Numbered from the stretch's first letter, positions 18,060 through 27,561 are shown. The stretch is 64,000 bases of DNA from Eutrophocola sp965661105 (GCA_965661105.1 CBFICR010000010.1:5302-69301), one strand, 5' to 3'. Numbers and translations are program-made. Notes: a model not told the origin generated them from the letters alone.

Positions 18060-18094
18060 AACTGGTTTGATTGAAAGTGGTTTTATTGGAAGTG
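18050..18094 (+). repeat. 15-bp tandem repeat across the hisS stop codon
   Basis: Three consecutive 15-bp units begin GTTTGATTGAAACTG, GTTTGATTGAAAGTG and GTTTTATTGGAAGTG. A diverged unit (GTTTGATACAGAGCT, 18035-18049) precedes them inside the gene. Unit 1 contains the stop codon of hisS, so the gene end has been copied downstream. No hairpin is obvious. This looks like local replication slippage. Confidence 0.8.
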
Positions 18095-18207
18095 CTTTAA
18101 ATATAAGTACTTTTTAGAGAGTCAGTTACCAGGGGACATTAAATGTGAGCCGCTTAACTGACAATAAAGATTATTAACATAATGATATTTTTTAGGGAGT
18201 TACTCTT

Positions 18208-18873
18208 TTGGCAAGTTACGCTAATGACGACGAACAAGTAGAAGCCTTAAAACGCTGGTGGCAGGAAAATGGTACGTCACTATTAACCGGAATTGTTATT
18301 GTCCTGGTTGTTTTGTTTGGTTCCAGACAATGGCAGGGTGCCCAATTGGCAAAGGCCGAAGCGGCCTCTGACCTGTATGAGGACGTAGTGCAGTTAGCCG
18401 TTCTGGATCAGGCCAATGCCTTGCCAGCCGATTCCATGGCGCAACTGGAAAGCAGCTATGACGAATTACGCAATGAATTCGAAGACAGTATTTACACCCG
18501 CTATGCTGCCATGATGATGGCGACAGTGTATGTAAACCAGGAAAATTATGATCAGGCTGCTACCGAGCTGAACTGGATTATTGATAACCCGGAACTGGGA
18601 TTTATGCAGACTGTCGAGGAAGAATTATTTCTCACCGTCAGATTGAGACTGGCGAGGGTTAAATTGGCCCAGGGGCTGGCCCAGGAAGCGCTGACGATCG
18701 TTACTGAAGTCGATCCGGGCGCACTGGCTGCAGGGTTTGCCGAAGTACAGGGTGATGCTTATTTGCAACTTGGGCAATTTGAACAGGCACGCAGTGCCTA
18801 TGAGAGAGCTATTTCTCTGGAGCCCGATAATGCCAGTTTCATTGATCTGAAAATTCGCGGCATTGGCAGTTAA
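18208..18873 (+). CDS. YfgM-like ancillary SecYEG translocon protein (TPR)
   Basis: A 221-residue protein of the YfgM/TPR_21 family, a membrane-anchored periplasmic TPR protein that in E. coli associates with SecYEG and PpiD. The N-terminus is cytoplasmic (YANDDEQVEALKRWWQENG), with one membrane helix at about 25-44 and TPR repeats such as GDAYLQLGQFEQARSAYERAISLEPDN at the C-terminus. The start is TTG 18208, preceded by AGGGAG. Its place between hisS and bamB is strongly conserved in gammaproteobacteria and supports the call. Confidence 0.88.
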   Translation: MASYANDDEQVEALKRWWQENGTSLLTGIVIVLVVLFGSRQWQGAQLAKAEAASDLYEDVVQLAVLDQANALPADSMAQLESSYDELRNEFEDSIYTRYAAMMMATVYVNQENYDQAATELNWIIDNPELGFMQTVEEELFLTVRLRLARVKLAQGLAQEALTIVTEVDPGALAAGFAEVQGDAYLQLGQFEQARSAYERAISLEPDNASFIDLKIRGIGS

Positions 18874-18909
18874 GCGCCGGCACTGCCTATCCACAATTTT
18901 ACTTCCAAT

Positions 18910-20091
18910 ATGCGAGCAATGATGACAACACATCTGCGACTGGTTTTACTTTTCCTGGCGATACCGGTTTTATCTGGATGCGGCTGGAATCCTTTGAGTT
19001 TTCTATCTGGCAGTGATGATGATGTTAAACCCGCTGAACTTGTTAATTTTGATGAAGAAGTCAGACTGCGCAAACAATGGAGTGCCAATATAGGCAAGGG
19101 TCAAGGCAAAAAGTACAACAGATTAAAACCTGCCATTAACGGCGACGTTATTTATGCGGCAGGTAATGATGGCAGGATTATTGCCCTGAGAAGGGACAAT
19201 GGCCAGGAAATATGGGAAACACGCCTGGACTATGAAATTACCGGTGGGGTAGGGTACGGTGGTGGTCGGGTATTGTTGGGAACTGAAAACTCGACAGTTA
19301 TCGCCCTGGATGCACAAACAGGAGAAATTCTCTGGGAAACAGAAGTAACCAGTGAAGTGTTATCTGCACCGTCGGCTAATAACGGATTTGTAGTTGTACT
19401 GGCTATTGATGGCAAACTTACTGGCCATGATGCACGTACCGGTGAACAGCTTTGGATATATGAAAATACCGTTCCAGCTCTTACGCTAAGGGGAGACAGC
19501 TCTCCCTTGATTCTGGAAAACTTTGTGCTGGCAGCGTTTGGCAATGGCTCGGTGGTTTCTCTAGCCGTCGACAATGGAACTTTACGCTGGGAAGAGAGGG
19601 TCGCTATACCTACAGGTACTTCGGAAATTGACCGTCTGGTAGATATAGACGGTGATCTTTTTGTGACTGATGCCGGTATTCTGCTGGTGCCTAGTTATCA
19701 GGGCTATCTGGCCGCCATTGATGTGGTTACCGGACAGATGCGTTGGCGTGTTCAGGAGTCCAGTGTTAATGGCGCCAGCTCAGGCTTTGGTAATGTCTAT
19801 ATCAGCGATGCCAATGGCCATGTAAAGGCCTATCAAGTGGGTGAAGAGGATCCTCTCTGGAGCAACGAAGCACTTGATTTAAGAAGTCTCACTGCCCCGC
19901 AAAGCTTTAGTAATTATGTGGCGGTAGGTGACTATGAGGGCTATGTTCATTTAATGTCGCAGGTGGACGGTAGATTTGTCGGACGTATACGGGTGGACAA
20001 TAATGGCATACGTGCGCCAATGCAGTCCCGTGGCAATATCCTTTATGTGTATGGCAATAGCGGCAACCTGACAGCACTGAGTGTTGAATAA
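18910..20091 (+). CDS. bamB: outer membrane protein assembly lipoprotein BamB
   Basis: BamB is a beta-propeller lipoprotein of the BAM complex that inserts beta-barrel proteins into the outer membrane. It has a lipoprotein signal with lipobox LSGC (about residue 24) and repeated PQQ-like propeller blades such as GRIIALRRDNGQEIWETRL and STVIALDAQTGEILWET. It is 393 residues, near the 392 of E. coli. The first ATG (18910) is used here; ATGs four and five codons later are possible. Neighbours are yfgM-like and der. Confidence 0.93.
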   Translation: MRAMMTTHLRLVLLFLAIPVLSGCGWNPLSFLSGSDDDVKPAELVNFDEEVRLRKQWSANIGKGQGKKYNRLKPAINGDVIYAAGNDGRIIALRRDNGQEIWETRLDYEITGGVGYGGGRVLLGTENSTVIALDAQTGEILWETEVTSEVLSAPSANNGFVVVLAIDGKLTGHDARTGEQLWIYENTVPALTLRGDSSPLILENFVLAAFGNGSVVSLAVDNGTLRWEERVAIPTGTSEIDRLVDIDGDLFVTDAGILLVPSYQGYLAAIDVVTGQMRWRVQESSVNGASSGFGNVYISDANGHVKAYQVGEEDPLWSNEALDLRSLTAPQSFSNYVAVGDYEGYVHLMSQVDGRFVGRIRVDNNGIRAPMQSRGNILYVYGNSGNLTALSVE

Positions 20092-20207
20092 CTTTTTTTC
20101 AGGCCTGTTCCAGTTAATTTTCCGACTGTTTTTTAGCCAGTCGCGTGAAGTTTAGCAATTCCACAATTCTACAGGACTGACCATTTTACAGTCCGAGGTT
20201 CAATATC

Positions 20208-21653
20208 ATGATGCCCGTCATTGCCTTGGTAGGCAGGCCAAACGTGGGCAAGTCCACGCTTTTCAATCGTCTCACCCGTTCCAGGGATGCTCTGGTTGCT
20301 GATTTTGCAGGTCTTACCCGTGACCGGAAATATGGTGAGGGTAATACTGGCGAACGTAATTTCATTGTTATTGATACCGGCGGTATTACTGGTACAGAGG
20401 AAGGTCTGGATCTGCGGATGAGCGAGCAATCCCTGCTTGCCATAGAAGAGGCCGATGTTACCTTGTTGCTGGTGGATGCACGGGAAGGTTTGCTACCCGG
20501 TGATCATCAACTGGTTGAGTACCTGCGTAAAAAATCCCGGCCGTATTCTCTGGTAGTGAATAAAACCGATGGTCTGGATCCCGATGTTGCACTGGCGGAT
20601 TTTCATCAACTGGGTTGTGAAAACATATTCGCCATTGCGGCGAGCCATGGCCGGGGCGTCAGCAAAATGATAGAGGACGTCCTGACACCATTTCCTGTTC
20701 AGGAAGATGATCCTGATATTGAAGATAATGGTGGCGTAAAAATAGCAGTAGCCGGTCGGCCTAATGTTGGCAAGTCAACGCTGGTAAACCGTATTCTTGG
20801 TGAAGAAAGGGTAGTGGTATACGATCATCCCGGAACAACGCGGGACAGTATCTATATTCCCTTTGAACGGAGAGGTACTGCCTACACACTGATTGACACT
20901 GCGGGTATCCGGAAGAAAGGTAAAACCAATGAGGCAATAGAAAAATTTTCTGTAGTGAAATCACTTCAGGCGATTCGTGATGCCAATGTGGTTGTGCTGC
21001 TGCTTGATGCGCGCGAAGGTATTGTTGAACAGGATCTGCATTTACTGGGCTATGTTCTGGACTCCGGCAGGGCACTGGTGATTGCGCTGAACAAATGGGA
21101 TGGCATGGATGATTATGCTAAAGACCAGGTTCGCAAGGCGATCCAAAGGCGACTGGTGTTCATTGATTTTGCCAAGATTCATTTTATTTCTGCACTGCAT
21201 GGCACGGGGGTAGGCGAGTTATATGCGTCCATTGATAAAGCCTTTGCATCTGCCAGTCTGAAACTGAACACCAATAAATTGACGCTTATGCTTGAGCGTA
21301 TCACTGAAAATCATGCTCCTCCGGTCATCAATGGCAGACGTATTAAACTGCGTTATGCCCATCCCGGTGGCAGTAATCCACCAATTATTGTCATTCATGG
21401 CAAGCAGACAGATAAAGTCCCGGCTCACTATGTGCGCTTTCTGGAAAAAAACTTCAGAAAATTTCTGAAGATGGAAGGTACGCCTATTCGAATAGAACTG
21501 GTAAGCGATGACAATCCTTTTGTCAGGGCGGAAGAGGGGAAATCCAACAAGGAAGTAGCCCGCAAGAGACGTATAAAGAAAAGCAGGGAGTTGTCTGCAA
21601 AATCTGGCCGGGATAAATCACCGGCAAAGGGTCGGACTCCCAGACAGAGATAG
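20208..21653 (+). CDS. der: ribosome biogenesis GTPase Der (EngA)
   Basis: Der is a double GTPase needed for maturation of the 50S subunit. Two full G domains are visible, each with GRPNVGKST (at about 9-17 and in the middle of the protein), with NKTDG and NKWDG as the G4 motifs, followed by the KH-like C-terminal domain. The basic Lys/Arg/Ser tail (KKSRELSAKSGRDK) is typical. It is 481 residues. The two adjacent ATGs at 20208 and 20211 cannot be separated. A GGACTG/CAGTCC stem lies in the leader (20174-20194). Confidence 0.96.
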   Translation: MMPVIALVGRPNVGKSTLFNRLTRSRDALVADFAGLTRDRKYGEGNTGERNFIVIDTGGITGTEEGLDLRMSEQSLLAIEEADVTLLLVDAREGLLPGDHQLVEYLRKKSRPYSLVVNKTDGLDPDVALADFHQLGCENIFAIAASHGRGVSKMIEDVLTPFPVQEDDPDIEDNGGVKIAVAGRPNVGKSTLVNRILGEERVVVYDHPGTTRDSIYIPFERRGTAYTLIDTAGIRKKGKTNEAIEKFSVVKSLQAIRDANVVVLLLDAREGIVEQDLHLLGYVLDSGRALVIALNKWDGMDDYAKDQVRKAIQRRLVFIDFAKIHFISALHGTGVGELYASIDKAFASASLKLNTNKLTLMLERITENHAPPVINGRRIKLRYAHPGGSNPPIIVIHGKQTDKVPAHYVRFLEKNFRKFLKMEGTPIRIELVSDDNPFVRAEEGKSNKEVARKRRIKKSRELSAKSGRDKSPAKGRTPRQR

Positions 21654-21660
21654 GTTCCTC

Positions 21661-22398
21661 ATGGCGGTAACAGAAAAACTCACCCTTATTCTGAAAACTG
21701 GCGGCACAATTCCTGATATTGCCGGGAATATGGGGGATTTTGAGGACTGGATCATGGATGGCATGTCATTGTCAGAGGATCAATTCCTGTGTATTTCTGT
21801 TTTTGAGGGTGAATCCCTGCCTGATATTGCCTCGTTATCATCCATTGTAATTACCGGTTCCCCGGCCATGGTGACACAGGATCTGCTATGGATTCGGCAG
21901 AGCCAGGATTTTATCCTTGCTGCAATCGAGGCAGGATTGCCTGTTTTGGGTATCTGTTTTGGTCATCAGTTGCTGGCGCATGCCCTGGGAGGCAAGGTGG
22001 GCTGGCATCCGCGCGGCAGGGAAATTGGTACAACTTCAGTCAGTCTTACCAGTGACGCCATAAATGACGAGCTATTTGGAGATTTGGTAGCAAATTTTCC
22101 CGTTCATACTACTCACATGCAAACCGTAACAAACTTGCCAGCGGGTACCAGGGTGCTGGCAAACAATCAATTTGAAGCACACCATGCGTTGCGTTTTGGG
22201 GAACGAGTGTGGGGAGTGCAGTTCCATCCGGAGTTTGATGCCTCCATTATGAAAGGATATATCCAGGCACGCAGTGAACAAATTGAAGCCGAGGGCTTGA
22301 GTACAAGAGAACTTCTTTCTGCCGTTGAGTCAACGCCTCAGGCATTCAAGCTGTTAGAAAAATTTGCGAATTATTCCCGCCAGATAAACAGTATTTAA
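21661..22398 (+). CDS. class I glutamine amidotransferase-like protein
   Basis: A 245-residue stand-alone class I glutamine amidotransferase of the GMP synthase-like/GuaA-N type. The nucleophile elbow GICFGHQLLAHALGG carries the catalytic Cys, and GVQFHPEFD carries the catalytic His and Glu. No synthase domain is attached, so either it acts on a glutamine-like compound (as gamma-glutamyl hydrolases do) or it partners another enzyme. It starts 7 nt after der and is probably co-transcribed. The substrate cannot be told from the sequence. Confidence 0.82.
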   Translation: MAVTEKLTLILKTGGTIPDIAGNMGDFEDWIMDGMSLSEDQFLCISVFEGESLPDIASLSSIVITGSPAMVTQDLLWIRQSQDFILAAIEAGLPVLGICFGHQLLAHALGGKVGWHPRGREIGTTSVSLTSDAINDELFGDLVANFPVHTTHMQTVTNLPAGTRVLANNQFEAHHALRFGERVWGVQFHPEFDASIMKGYIQARSEQIEAEGLSTRELLSAVESTPQAFKLLEKFANYSRQINSI

Positions 22399-22482
22399 CT
22401 GACAATATATAAAGTAGGCTTTTAAACCAAAATAGACCCAAAGGAAAAGCAAAAAGGAAAATAACCCAGGGAACCGAAAAAA

Positions 22483-24573
22483 TCAGGCTGAGTAGATTTC
22501 CAGCAAGGTATTTTGTGCACAGCGTGGATTCGCACTCGGGGTACTTTTCTTGTAACTGCCATCCGGTTGTAATACCCAGGACTGGGTATTATCTGAAAGA
22601 TATAACTGCAAACCTTCCTTAAGCAGTTTCTTTTTCATACGCTTCTCTTCAATTGGGAAACAGGTTTCAACACGGCGGAAAAAATTCCGGTCCATCCAGT
22701 CGCCGCTGGAGAGATACAGTTCGTAATCCCCTTCATTGTGAAAATAAAAAATTCTGGTGTGTTCAAGAAATCTGCCGACGATGGAGCGAACCTGAATATT
22801 TTCCGAGACGCCTTTTATGCCCGGTCGAAGACAGCAGATACCCCTGACGATAAGGTCAATTTTAACGCCGGCATGGGATGCCCGATAAAGCGCTTCAATA
22901 ATAGTAGGCTCCACCAGGGAGTTCATTTTGGCAATAATTCTGGCTGATTTTCCTTTGCTGGCCTGATCCCGTTCGCGTTCAATCAGATCAAGAATTCCCT
23001 TGTGAAAGGTAAAGGGCGCCTGAAGGATTTTTTTACGTTTGCCGGGTTTACCCAAAGCTGTCAGCTGTTGAAATACTTTCTGAACATCGTCAGTGATGGC
23101 CAGATCACTGGTGAGAAGACCGTAGTCGGTATATTGCCGAGCCGTGCCAGCATGATAGTTACCCGTGCCTAGATGAACATAACGCTTTAGCTGTTTTCCT
23201 TCACGACGAATCACCAGACTCATTTTGGCATGGGTTTTATGGCCCACAACGCCATAGGAAACATGGGCTCCAGCAGCCTGCAATTCGTTTGCCAGCTCAA
23301 TATTCTCCTCTTCATCGAAGCGGGCTCTTAGTTCGATAACGACTGTGACTTCCTTTCCCTCATGGGCAGCCTTGATCAATGTATCAACAATACTGGAGTC
23401 GTCTTCTGTCCGATACAGGGTCTGCTTTATGGCAAGCACCTTGGGATCCACCGAAGCCTGGCGCACAAAATCTACTACGGTATTAAAAGTCTGGAAAGGA
23501 TGGTGTAGCAGAATATCGCCTTTTTTAATGGTTTCAAATATGTCGTGGTCGCGCAATACCCTGCTGTGAATGCCAGGAGTAAAGGGGGGGAACTTCAGGT
23601 CTGGTCGGTTGACCTTCTGGGAAATGGCCATTAAACGATTCAGATTGACTGGCCCTTCGACCTGATAAACATCGTTTTTCTGCAGATTGAACTGGTGTGT
23701 CAGATAGTCGATCATATCCTGGGGGCAATTATCCGGCACTTCCAGTCTGACAGCTTCTGCAAAGCGTCGTGAAGGTAGCTTGCCTTCAAGCGCTCGCATC
23801 AAATCGCCAACTTCCTCTTCACTGACAAGTAAATCAGAGTTTCGGGTTATTCTGAATTGATAGCATCCGGTTACAGTCATGCCCGGGAAAAGGTCCGCCG
23901 CATGCATGTGAATAATCGAAGACAGGAAAACAAATTCATGTTTGTTGGCAGAGCCGCTGCCAGGGAGTTCTATTAAACGTGGCAGCGCTCTTGGCGCCTG
24001 TACAATGGCGATGCCGGAGTTTCTGCCAAAAGCGTCTTTGCCCTCGAGAGAAATTATAAAATTCAGACTTTTGTTGAGTACCTGGGGAAACGGGTGTGCC
24101 GGATCCAGTCCGACCGGGCTAAGGATGGGCAATAACTCTCTGTTAAAATAATTTTTTATCCAGCTCTTTTGTTTTTGATTAAGACTTTGCCGGTCAAGAC
24201 AGTGAACTCCTTCTTTTTTCAGATCGGGCAAAACGATTTCATTTAATACCCGATATTGTTCATCCACAATTTCGTGTGCAACTTCACTTATTCGATTCAA
24301 TTGCTCGGAAGGAGATAAGTTGTCAGGACCACTTTGCATGGAACCAAAGGCAACCTGCTGCTTTAAGCCGGCTACCCTGATTTCAAAAAATTCATCTATA
24401 TTCGAGCTGGAGATGCAAAGAAAGAAAAGCCGTTCCAGCAAAGGAGTCGCAGGATCACATGCCTGCATCAGTACTCTGCGATTAAATTCAAGCAGGCTGA
24501 GCTCCCGGTTTATAAAAAAATCAGGATTACTTAAATCAATCTCGCTTTCGCGTGACTCTTTTTGTGTGGCCAT
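22483..24573 (-). CDS. ppk1: polyphosphate kinase 1
   Basis: PPK1 makes inorganic polyphosphate from ATP reversibly through a phospho-histidine. The 696 residues begin with the N domain (FINRELSLLEFNRRVL). They contain the active-site region ELRARFDEEENIELANEL and GHKTHAKMSLV, with the His expected to be phosphorylated, then HLGTGNYH and the GICCLRPG segment. The length agrees with the family. It converges with the amidotransferase gene across an 84-bp gap with no clear terminator, and the methyltransferase gene lies upstream on the same strand. Confidence 0.96.
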   Translation of the reverse strand: MATQKESRESEIDLSNPDFFINRELSLLEFNRRVLMQACDPATPLLERLFFLCISSSNIDEFFEIRVAGLKQQVAFGSMQSGPDNLSPSEQLNRISEVAHEIVDEQYRVLNEIVLPDLKKEGVHCLDRQSLNQKQKSWIKNYFNRELLPILSPVGLDPAHPFPQVLNKSLNFIISLEGKDAFGRNSGIAIVQAPRALPRLIELPGSGSANKHEFVFLSSIIHMHAADLFPGMTVTGCYQFRITRNSDLLVSEEEVGDLMRALEGKLPSRRFAEAVRLEVPDNCPQDMIDYLTHQFNLQKNDVYQVEGPVNLNRLMAISQKVNRPDLKFPPFTPGIHSRVLRDHDIFETIKKGDILLHHPFQTFNTVVDFVRQASVDPKVLAIKQTLYRTEDDSSIVDTLIKAAHEGKEVTVVIELRARFDEEENIELANELQAAGAHVSYGVVGHKTHAKMSLVIRREGKQLKRYVHLGTGNYHAGTARQYTDYGLLTSDLAITDDVQKVFQQLTALGKPGKRKKILQAPFTFHKGILDLIERERDQASKGKSARIIAKMNSLVEPTIIEALYRASHAGVKIDLIVRGICCLRPGIKGVSENIQVRSIVGRFLEHTRIFYFHNEGDYELYLSSGDWMDRNFFRRVETCFPIEEKRMKKKLLKEGLQLYLSDNTQSWVLQPDGSYKKSTPSANPRCAQNTLLEIYSA

Positions 24574-24606
24574 AATTATCTAGTGTGTTTTTTTCCAAAA
24601 AATTGA

Positions 24607-25227
24607 TTATTTATTATTGATGACAAGCAAATAGCCTTCTTCTTTAACGGGATCTTTTAGCGGCACTTCCAGAAGTTCGGCATCAAATTTCTTTTTACAT
24701 TTCTTTGCCAGCTTCAGGAAGGGTGATCTGCCGGGATCTGCGATGACTATGGTCTTCACGCCATTTTTTAGAGACTTTTTAATTAATGTATAAAGAGGGT
24801 CTATAAGTTCATCCCAGAAGCAGATATCTCCACCAAGAACCATGTCCTGCTGCGCAAGCAAGCCGGATTTGAGTTTTTCATACTTGCTAACCTTGGTTTT
24901 TACCGAGGTATTGTTGAGTTCAGCATGCATGTGTAGGAAAGGGAAAACATTTTTATCTGCATCGACAGCGATTACCTCGGCCGAGAATTGTTTTGCACAC
25001 CAGATAGCAAGTATTCCCCAGCCACTGCCAATTTCCATGATTCTGGCATTGGTTTCCGGGGGATTTTCGAGAAGATAATCCATGATGATATAACTGGAAA
25101 ACCAGACCTTGTCGCCATGAATTTCCGGAGTACTGGTTTTTTTAAGCAATTTCTTTATTGCTTTATGCTTTTTCTTGTAAAGCTTGAGTCCGCGGACTTC
25201 CTTTACATCTTGTTCATCGCTGCTCAT
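24607..25227 (-). CDS. class I SAM-dependent methyltransferase (METTL21/nicotinamide-type)
   Basis: A 206-residue Rossmann methyltransferase resembling the METTL21/23 protein-lysine methyltransferase-like group of bacteria. The SAM-binding motif I is ARIMEIGSGWGILAIWCAK, motif II is VIAVDADKN, and the post-I acidic DMVLGGDICFWDE occupies the place of the family's (D/E)XXY region. The N-terminus is strongly basic with many Lys. It lies 33 nt upstream of ppk1 on the same strand and may be co-transcribed with it. The substrate is unknown. Confidence 0.72.
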   Translation of the reverse strand: MSSDEQDVKEVRGLKLYKKKHKAIKKLLKKTSTPEIHGDKVWFSSYIIMDYLLENPPETNARIMEIGSGWGILAIWCAKQFSAEVIAVDADKNVFPFLHMHAELNNTSVKTKVSKYEKLKSGLLAQQDMVLGGDICFWDELIDPLYTLIKKSLKNGVKTIVIADPGRSPFLKLAKKCKKKFDAELLEVPLKDPVKEEGYLLVINNK

Positions 25228-25395
25228 AAAAAAATTGCCCCATATTCAGCTCTAGCTTTACATCTAAATGTTTGACTTCGATTAAAATAAAATTAAGAAA
25301 CATCTCTATATGCGCTAATGTGCCTAATTTTTCTTTATCTGTTAATGATTCAGGTCATGCCTTGGCGTTTTACTATTGCTCAACAACTTTTTCAG

Positions 25396-26787
25396 TTATT
25401 CGTCATTAGCAGACATTTTTTCTTTTTTTGGTGCCCTGGTTTTATCTACGACACTGGTAATTTCACCAGTACTGAGCCGGGTGCGAATTGTATCACCGGC
25501 TTTCACGCTTTGGTAACTGCTTAAAACCTGATTGTCCTGAGTGTATGTAATTGAATAACCCCTGCTTAAAGTATTAAGTGGACTAATGGTACTTAGTGCA
25601 TGGCTGTGCTCTGCAAGTTTTGATTTTTTATAATATAAAAACTGTTGCATGGCTTTGCGAAGCCGGTTCGCCAGCTGGCTATTTTGCTGACTATATTCTG
25701 TAACAAGTCGCCGGGGAGAGTGGGCCCTAATAGAAAAATGAAGTCGTGATAAATTCTGCTTCATTTCATTTAAATTGTTTTTAAATGCCCGTCGCAAGCG
25801 TGCTTCAGTCTCATCCAGTCGTTGCGACTGTTCTTGCAGCTTTCTGCCAGGATGTTTCAACTGCTTGCGCAACCATAGCAAGGTTTGGAGTTTTTGCTTA
25901 ACAATGGCAAGAATAGAGCCAGCCAGCTGTCTGCTATAGGCATCGAACATTAATTTAAATTCTTCCTTGTCCGGGCTTAAAATTTCAGCGGCTGCCGTCG
26001 GTGTGGCGGCGCGGACATCAGCGACAAAATCAGCAATAGTAAAATCAACTTCATGGCCCACAGCGCTGACAATTGGTAGTTGGCTGTCAACAATGCACCG
26101 AGCAAGATCTTCATCATTGAAGCTCCAGAGGTCTTCCAGAGAGCCACCACCGCGACCAATGATAAGTACATCAAGGTCAGTGAGGCATCCCTGTTTTCTG
26201 TTCGCCACAGTGATGGCATTAATCATTTCAGCTGCCGCTGTTTTTCCCTGCACTGATACGGGAATAACTGTGACATCTATAGCCGGGAAGCGACGTTTCA
26301 AGGTGCTTATAATGTCCTTGACGGCAGCGCCGGTCGGAGAAGTGATTACACCAATATGTTGAGGGAGATCAGGCAGAGGCTTTTTTAAGGAATCGGCGAA
26401 TAGACCTTCCCGAAACAGTTTCTCCTTTAACTGCTCAAAAGCCCGTAATAGTGCACCGTCACCACGTTCTTCCATTTGTTCAAGAATCAGTTGAAAGTCA
26501 CCGCGACCTTCGTAAAGGCTGACCTTTCCCTTGACAAGAACCTGCATACCATCAGTTGGACGGAAGCGAACCCGCATGTTTTTATTTCTGAACATGGCAC
26601 AACGAATCTGTGCGGAATTATCTTTCAGGGTGAGATACCAGTGCCCTGAAGCTGGCATGGCAATATTGGAGATTTCGCCCTCAACCAGCACGGAAGGAAA
26701 GTTATCTTCCAGCAGATAGCGCGCATCGCGATTCAGGTCGCTGACGCTGAGCACGGTTTCTGAAATCATATTGCCTTGATCTGTCAT
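25396..26787 (-). CDS. xseA: exodeoxyribonuclease VII large subunit
   Basis: XseA is the catalytic subunit of exonuclease VII, which degrades single-stranded DNA. It has an N-terminal OB-fold (ISETVLSVSDLNRDARYLLEDNFPSVLVEGEISNI), the catalytic domain with GVITSPTGAAVKDI, GRGGGSLEDLWSFNDE and PIVSAVGHEVDFTIADFVAD, and a long coiled-coil C-terminal region. The open frame runs to 27003, but I place the start at ATG 26787 (463 aa, like the 456 of E. coli). The longer form would overlap the promoter and start of the divergent gene. xseB is not adjacent. Confidence 0.94.
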   Translation of the reverse strand: MTDQGNMISETVLSVSDLNRDARYLLEDNFPSVLVEGEISNIAMPASGHWYLTLKDNSAQIRCAMFRNKNMRVRFRPTDGMQVLVKGKVSLYEGRGDFQLILEQMEERGDGALLRAFEQLKEKLFREGLFADSLKKPLPDLPQHIGVITSPTGAAVKDIISTLKRRFPAIDVTVIPVSVQGKTAAAEMINAITVANRKQGCLTDLDVLIIGRGGGSLEDLWSFNDEDLARCIVDSQLPIVSAVGHEVDFTIADFVADVRAATPTAAAEILSPDKEEFKLMFDAYSRQLAGSILAIVKQKLQTLLWLRKQLKHPGRKLQEQSQRLDETEARLRRAFKNNLNEMKQNLSRLHFSIRAHSPRRLVTEYSQQNSQLANRLRKAMQQFLYYKKSKLAEHSHALSTISPLNTLSRGYSITYTQDNQVLSSYQSVKAGDTIRTRLSTGEITSVVDKTRAPKKEKMSANDE

Positions 26788-26926
26788 GCCCATCATCATA
26801 ACCTGAAGCCTGTCAGGCTGCACCGTAAACAGGACTTGTCGATTAGACGGTAAGTTTGCGTTACGATTTTGCGTTACAATAAGACTGTAAATACCTCTCT
26901 CATATTTTACCCGGAGAATCCAATTC

Positions 26927-27406
26927 ATGAATCGATTAGTTGTTGTACTGTCTGCGTCCCTTTCCATGCTTGCCACGCCTGTATTTGCGGCCAATAACAA
27001 CAATGAAATGGATGAACGCCGGTGTAATCTTCAGGCAAGGGAAATTGCACTGCGCATCAGTGAGGAACTTGGTAGTGACTACACGGCAGGTGAGCGTGAG
27101 GCTATTGGCCGCATCGCACAGGAGGTTTGCCAGGATTACTCGGCTCAGAGGGGCTCATTACCAGTGATTAACAGACCCGCCGGGTCACAGGCAGGTTCGC
27201 AGGGTATGCCAATGTCAAGCCAGGAATCCCGCCAGCAGGCTTCTTCTCAAGGGGTGAGCTCCATTGAAAATCAGGCAATGGTTGCTGGTGACGAAGCGCA
27301 AAGTTCTGATAATGCAGCAGAGGAAGAAAGTGACGGTATTCTGGGAGGGCTTAAAATCATTGATTCTGAAGACAGGGTGCGTCGTCCGGGCCTGAAGAGA
27401 CGCTAA
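26927..27406 (+). CDS. small secreted protein of unknown function
   Basis: A 159-residue protein I do not recognise. It has a clean Sec signal peptide (MNRLVVVLSASLSMLATPVFA, cleavage likely after 21). An alpha-helical region with two cysteines follows (RRCNLQAREIALRISEEL; EVCQDYSAQRG), which could form a disulfide. A Gln/Ser/Gly-rich low-complexity stretch comes next, and the end is charged and basic (GLKRR). CGGAGA precedes the ATG. It diverges from xseA and sits upstream of guaB. It is probably periplasmic. Confidence 0.65.
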   Translation: MNRLVVVLSASLSMLATPVFAANNNNEMDERRCNLQAREIALRISEELGSDYTAGEREAIGRIAQEVCQDYSAQRGSLPVINRPAGSQAGSQGMPMSSQESRQQASSQGVSSIENQAMVAGDEAQSSDNAAEEESDGILGGLKIIDSEDRVRRPGLKRR

Positions 27407-27486
27407 TTCTGACTGATTTGTGAAATGAGGCCTTTTAGTTGACCTTCAAGATGGTTAACAAAGATAAAAAGTTAAAAATGATAAAT

Positions 27487-27525
27487 AGGTAAACATTTAC
27501 CTGAATTTCCCTGTTGGAGTATAAT
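27487..27525 (+). promoter_or_regulatory. guaB promoter with a PurR-like palindromic operator
   Basis: TATAAT (27520-27525) and TTTACC (27496-27501) with an 18-nt spacer form a good promoter. The 16-bp AGGTAAACATTTACCT at 27487-27502 is a perfect inverted repeat (7-bp arms, CA centre) that covers the -35 box. It shares the AAAC-N-TTT core and 16-bp frame of the E. coli PurR box (ACGCAAACGTTTGCGT, from memory). guaBA is repressed by PurR in E. coli, so a LacI-family purine repressor is a reasonable guess. Confidence 0.6.
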
Positions 27526-27561
27526 AAGTCGATTTCCCGCAACGGGATTTCAGGAAATACC

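Noticed and set aside
26788..27003. N-terminal extension of xseA by 72 codons
   Set aside because: Not present in the family and would overlap the start and promoter of the divergent secreted-protein gene.
27514..27561. Upstream TTG start for guaB
   Set aside because: The stretch contains the TATAAT -10 box and is not conserved in GuaB.
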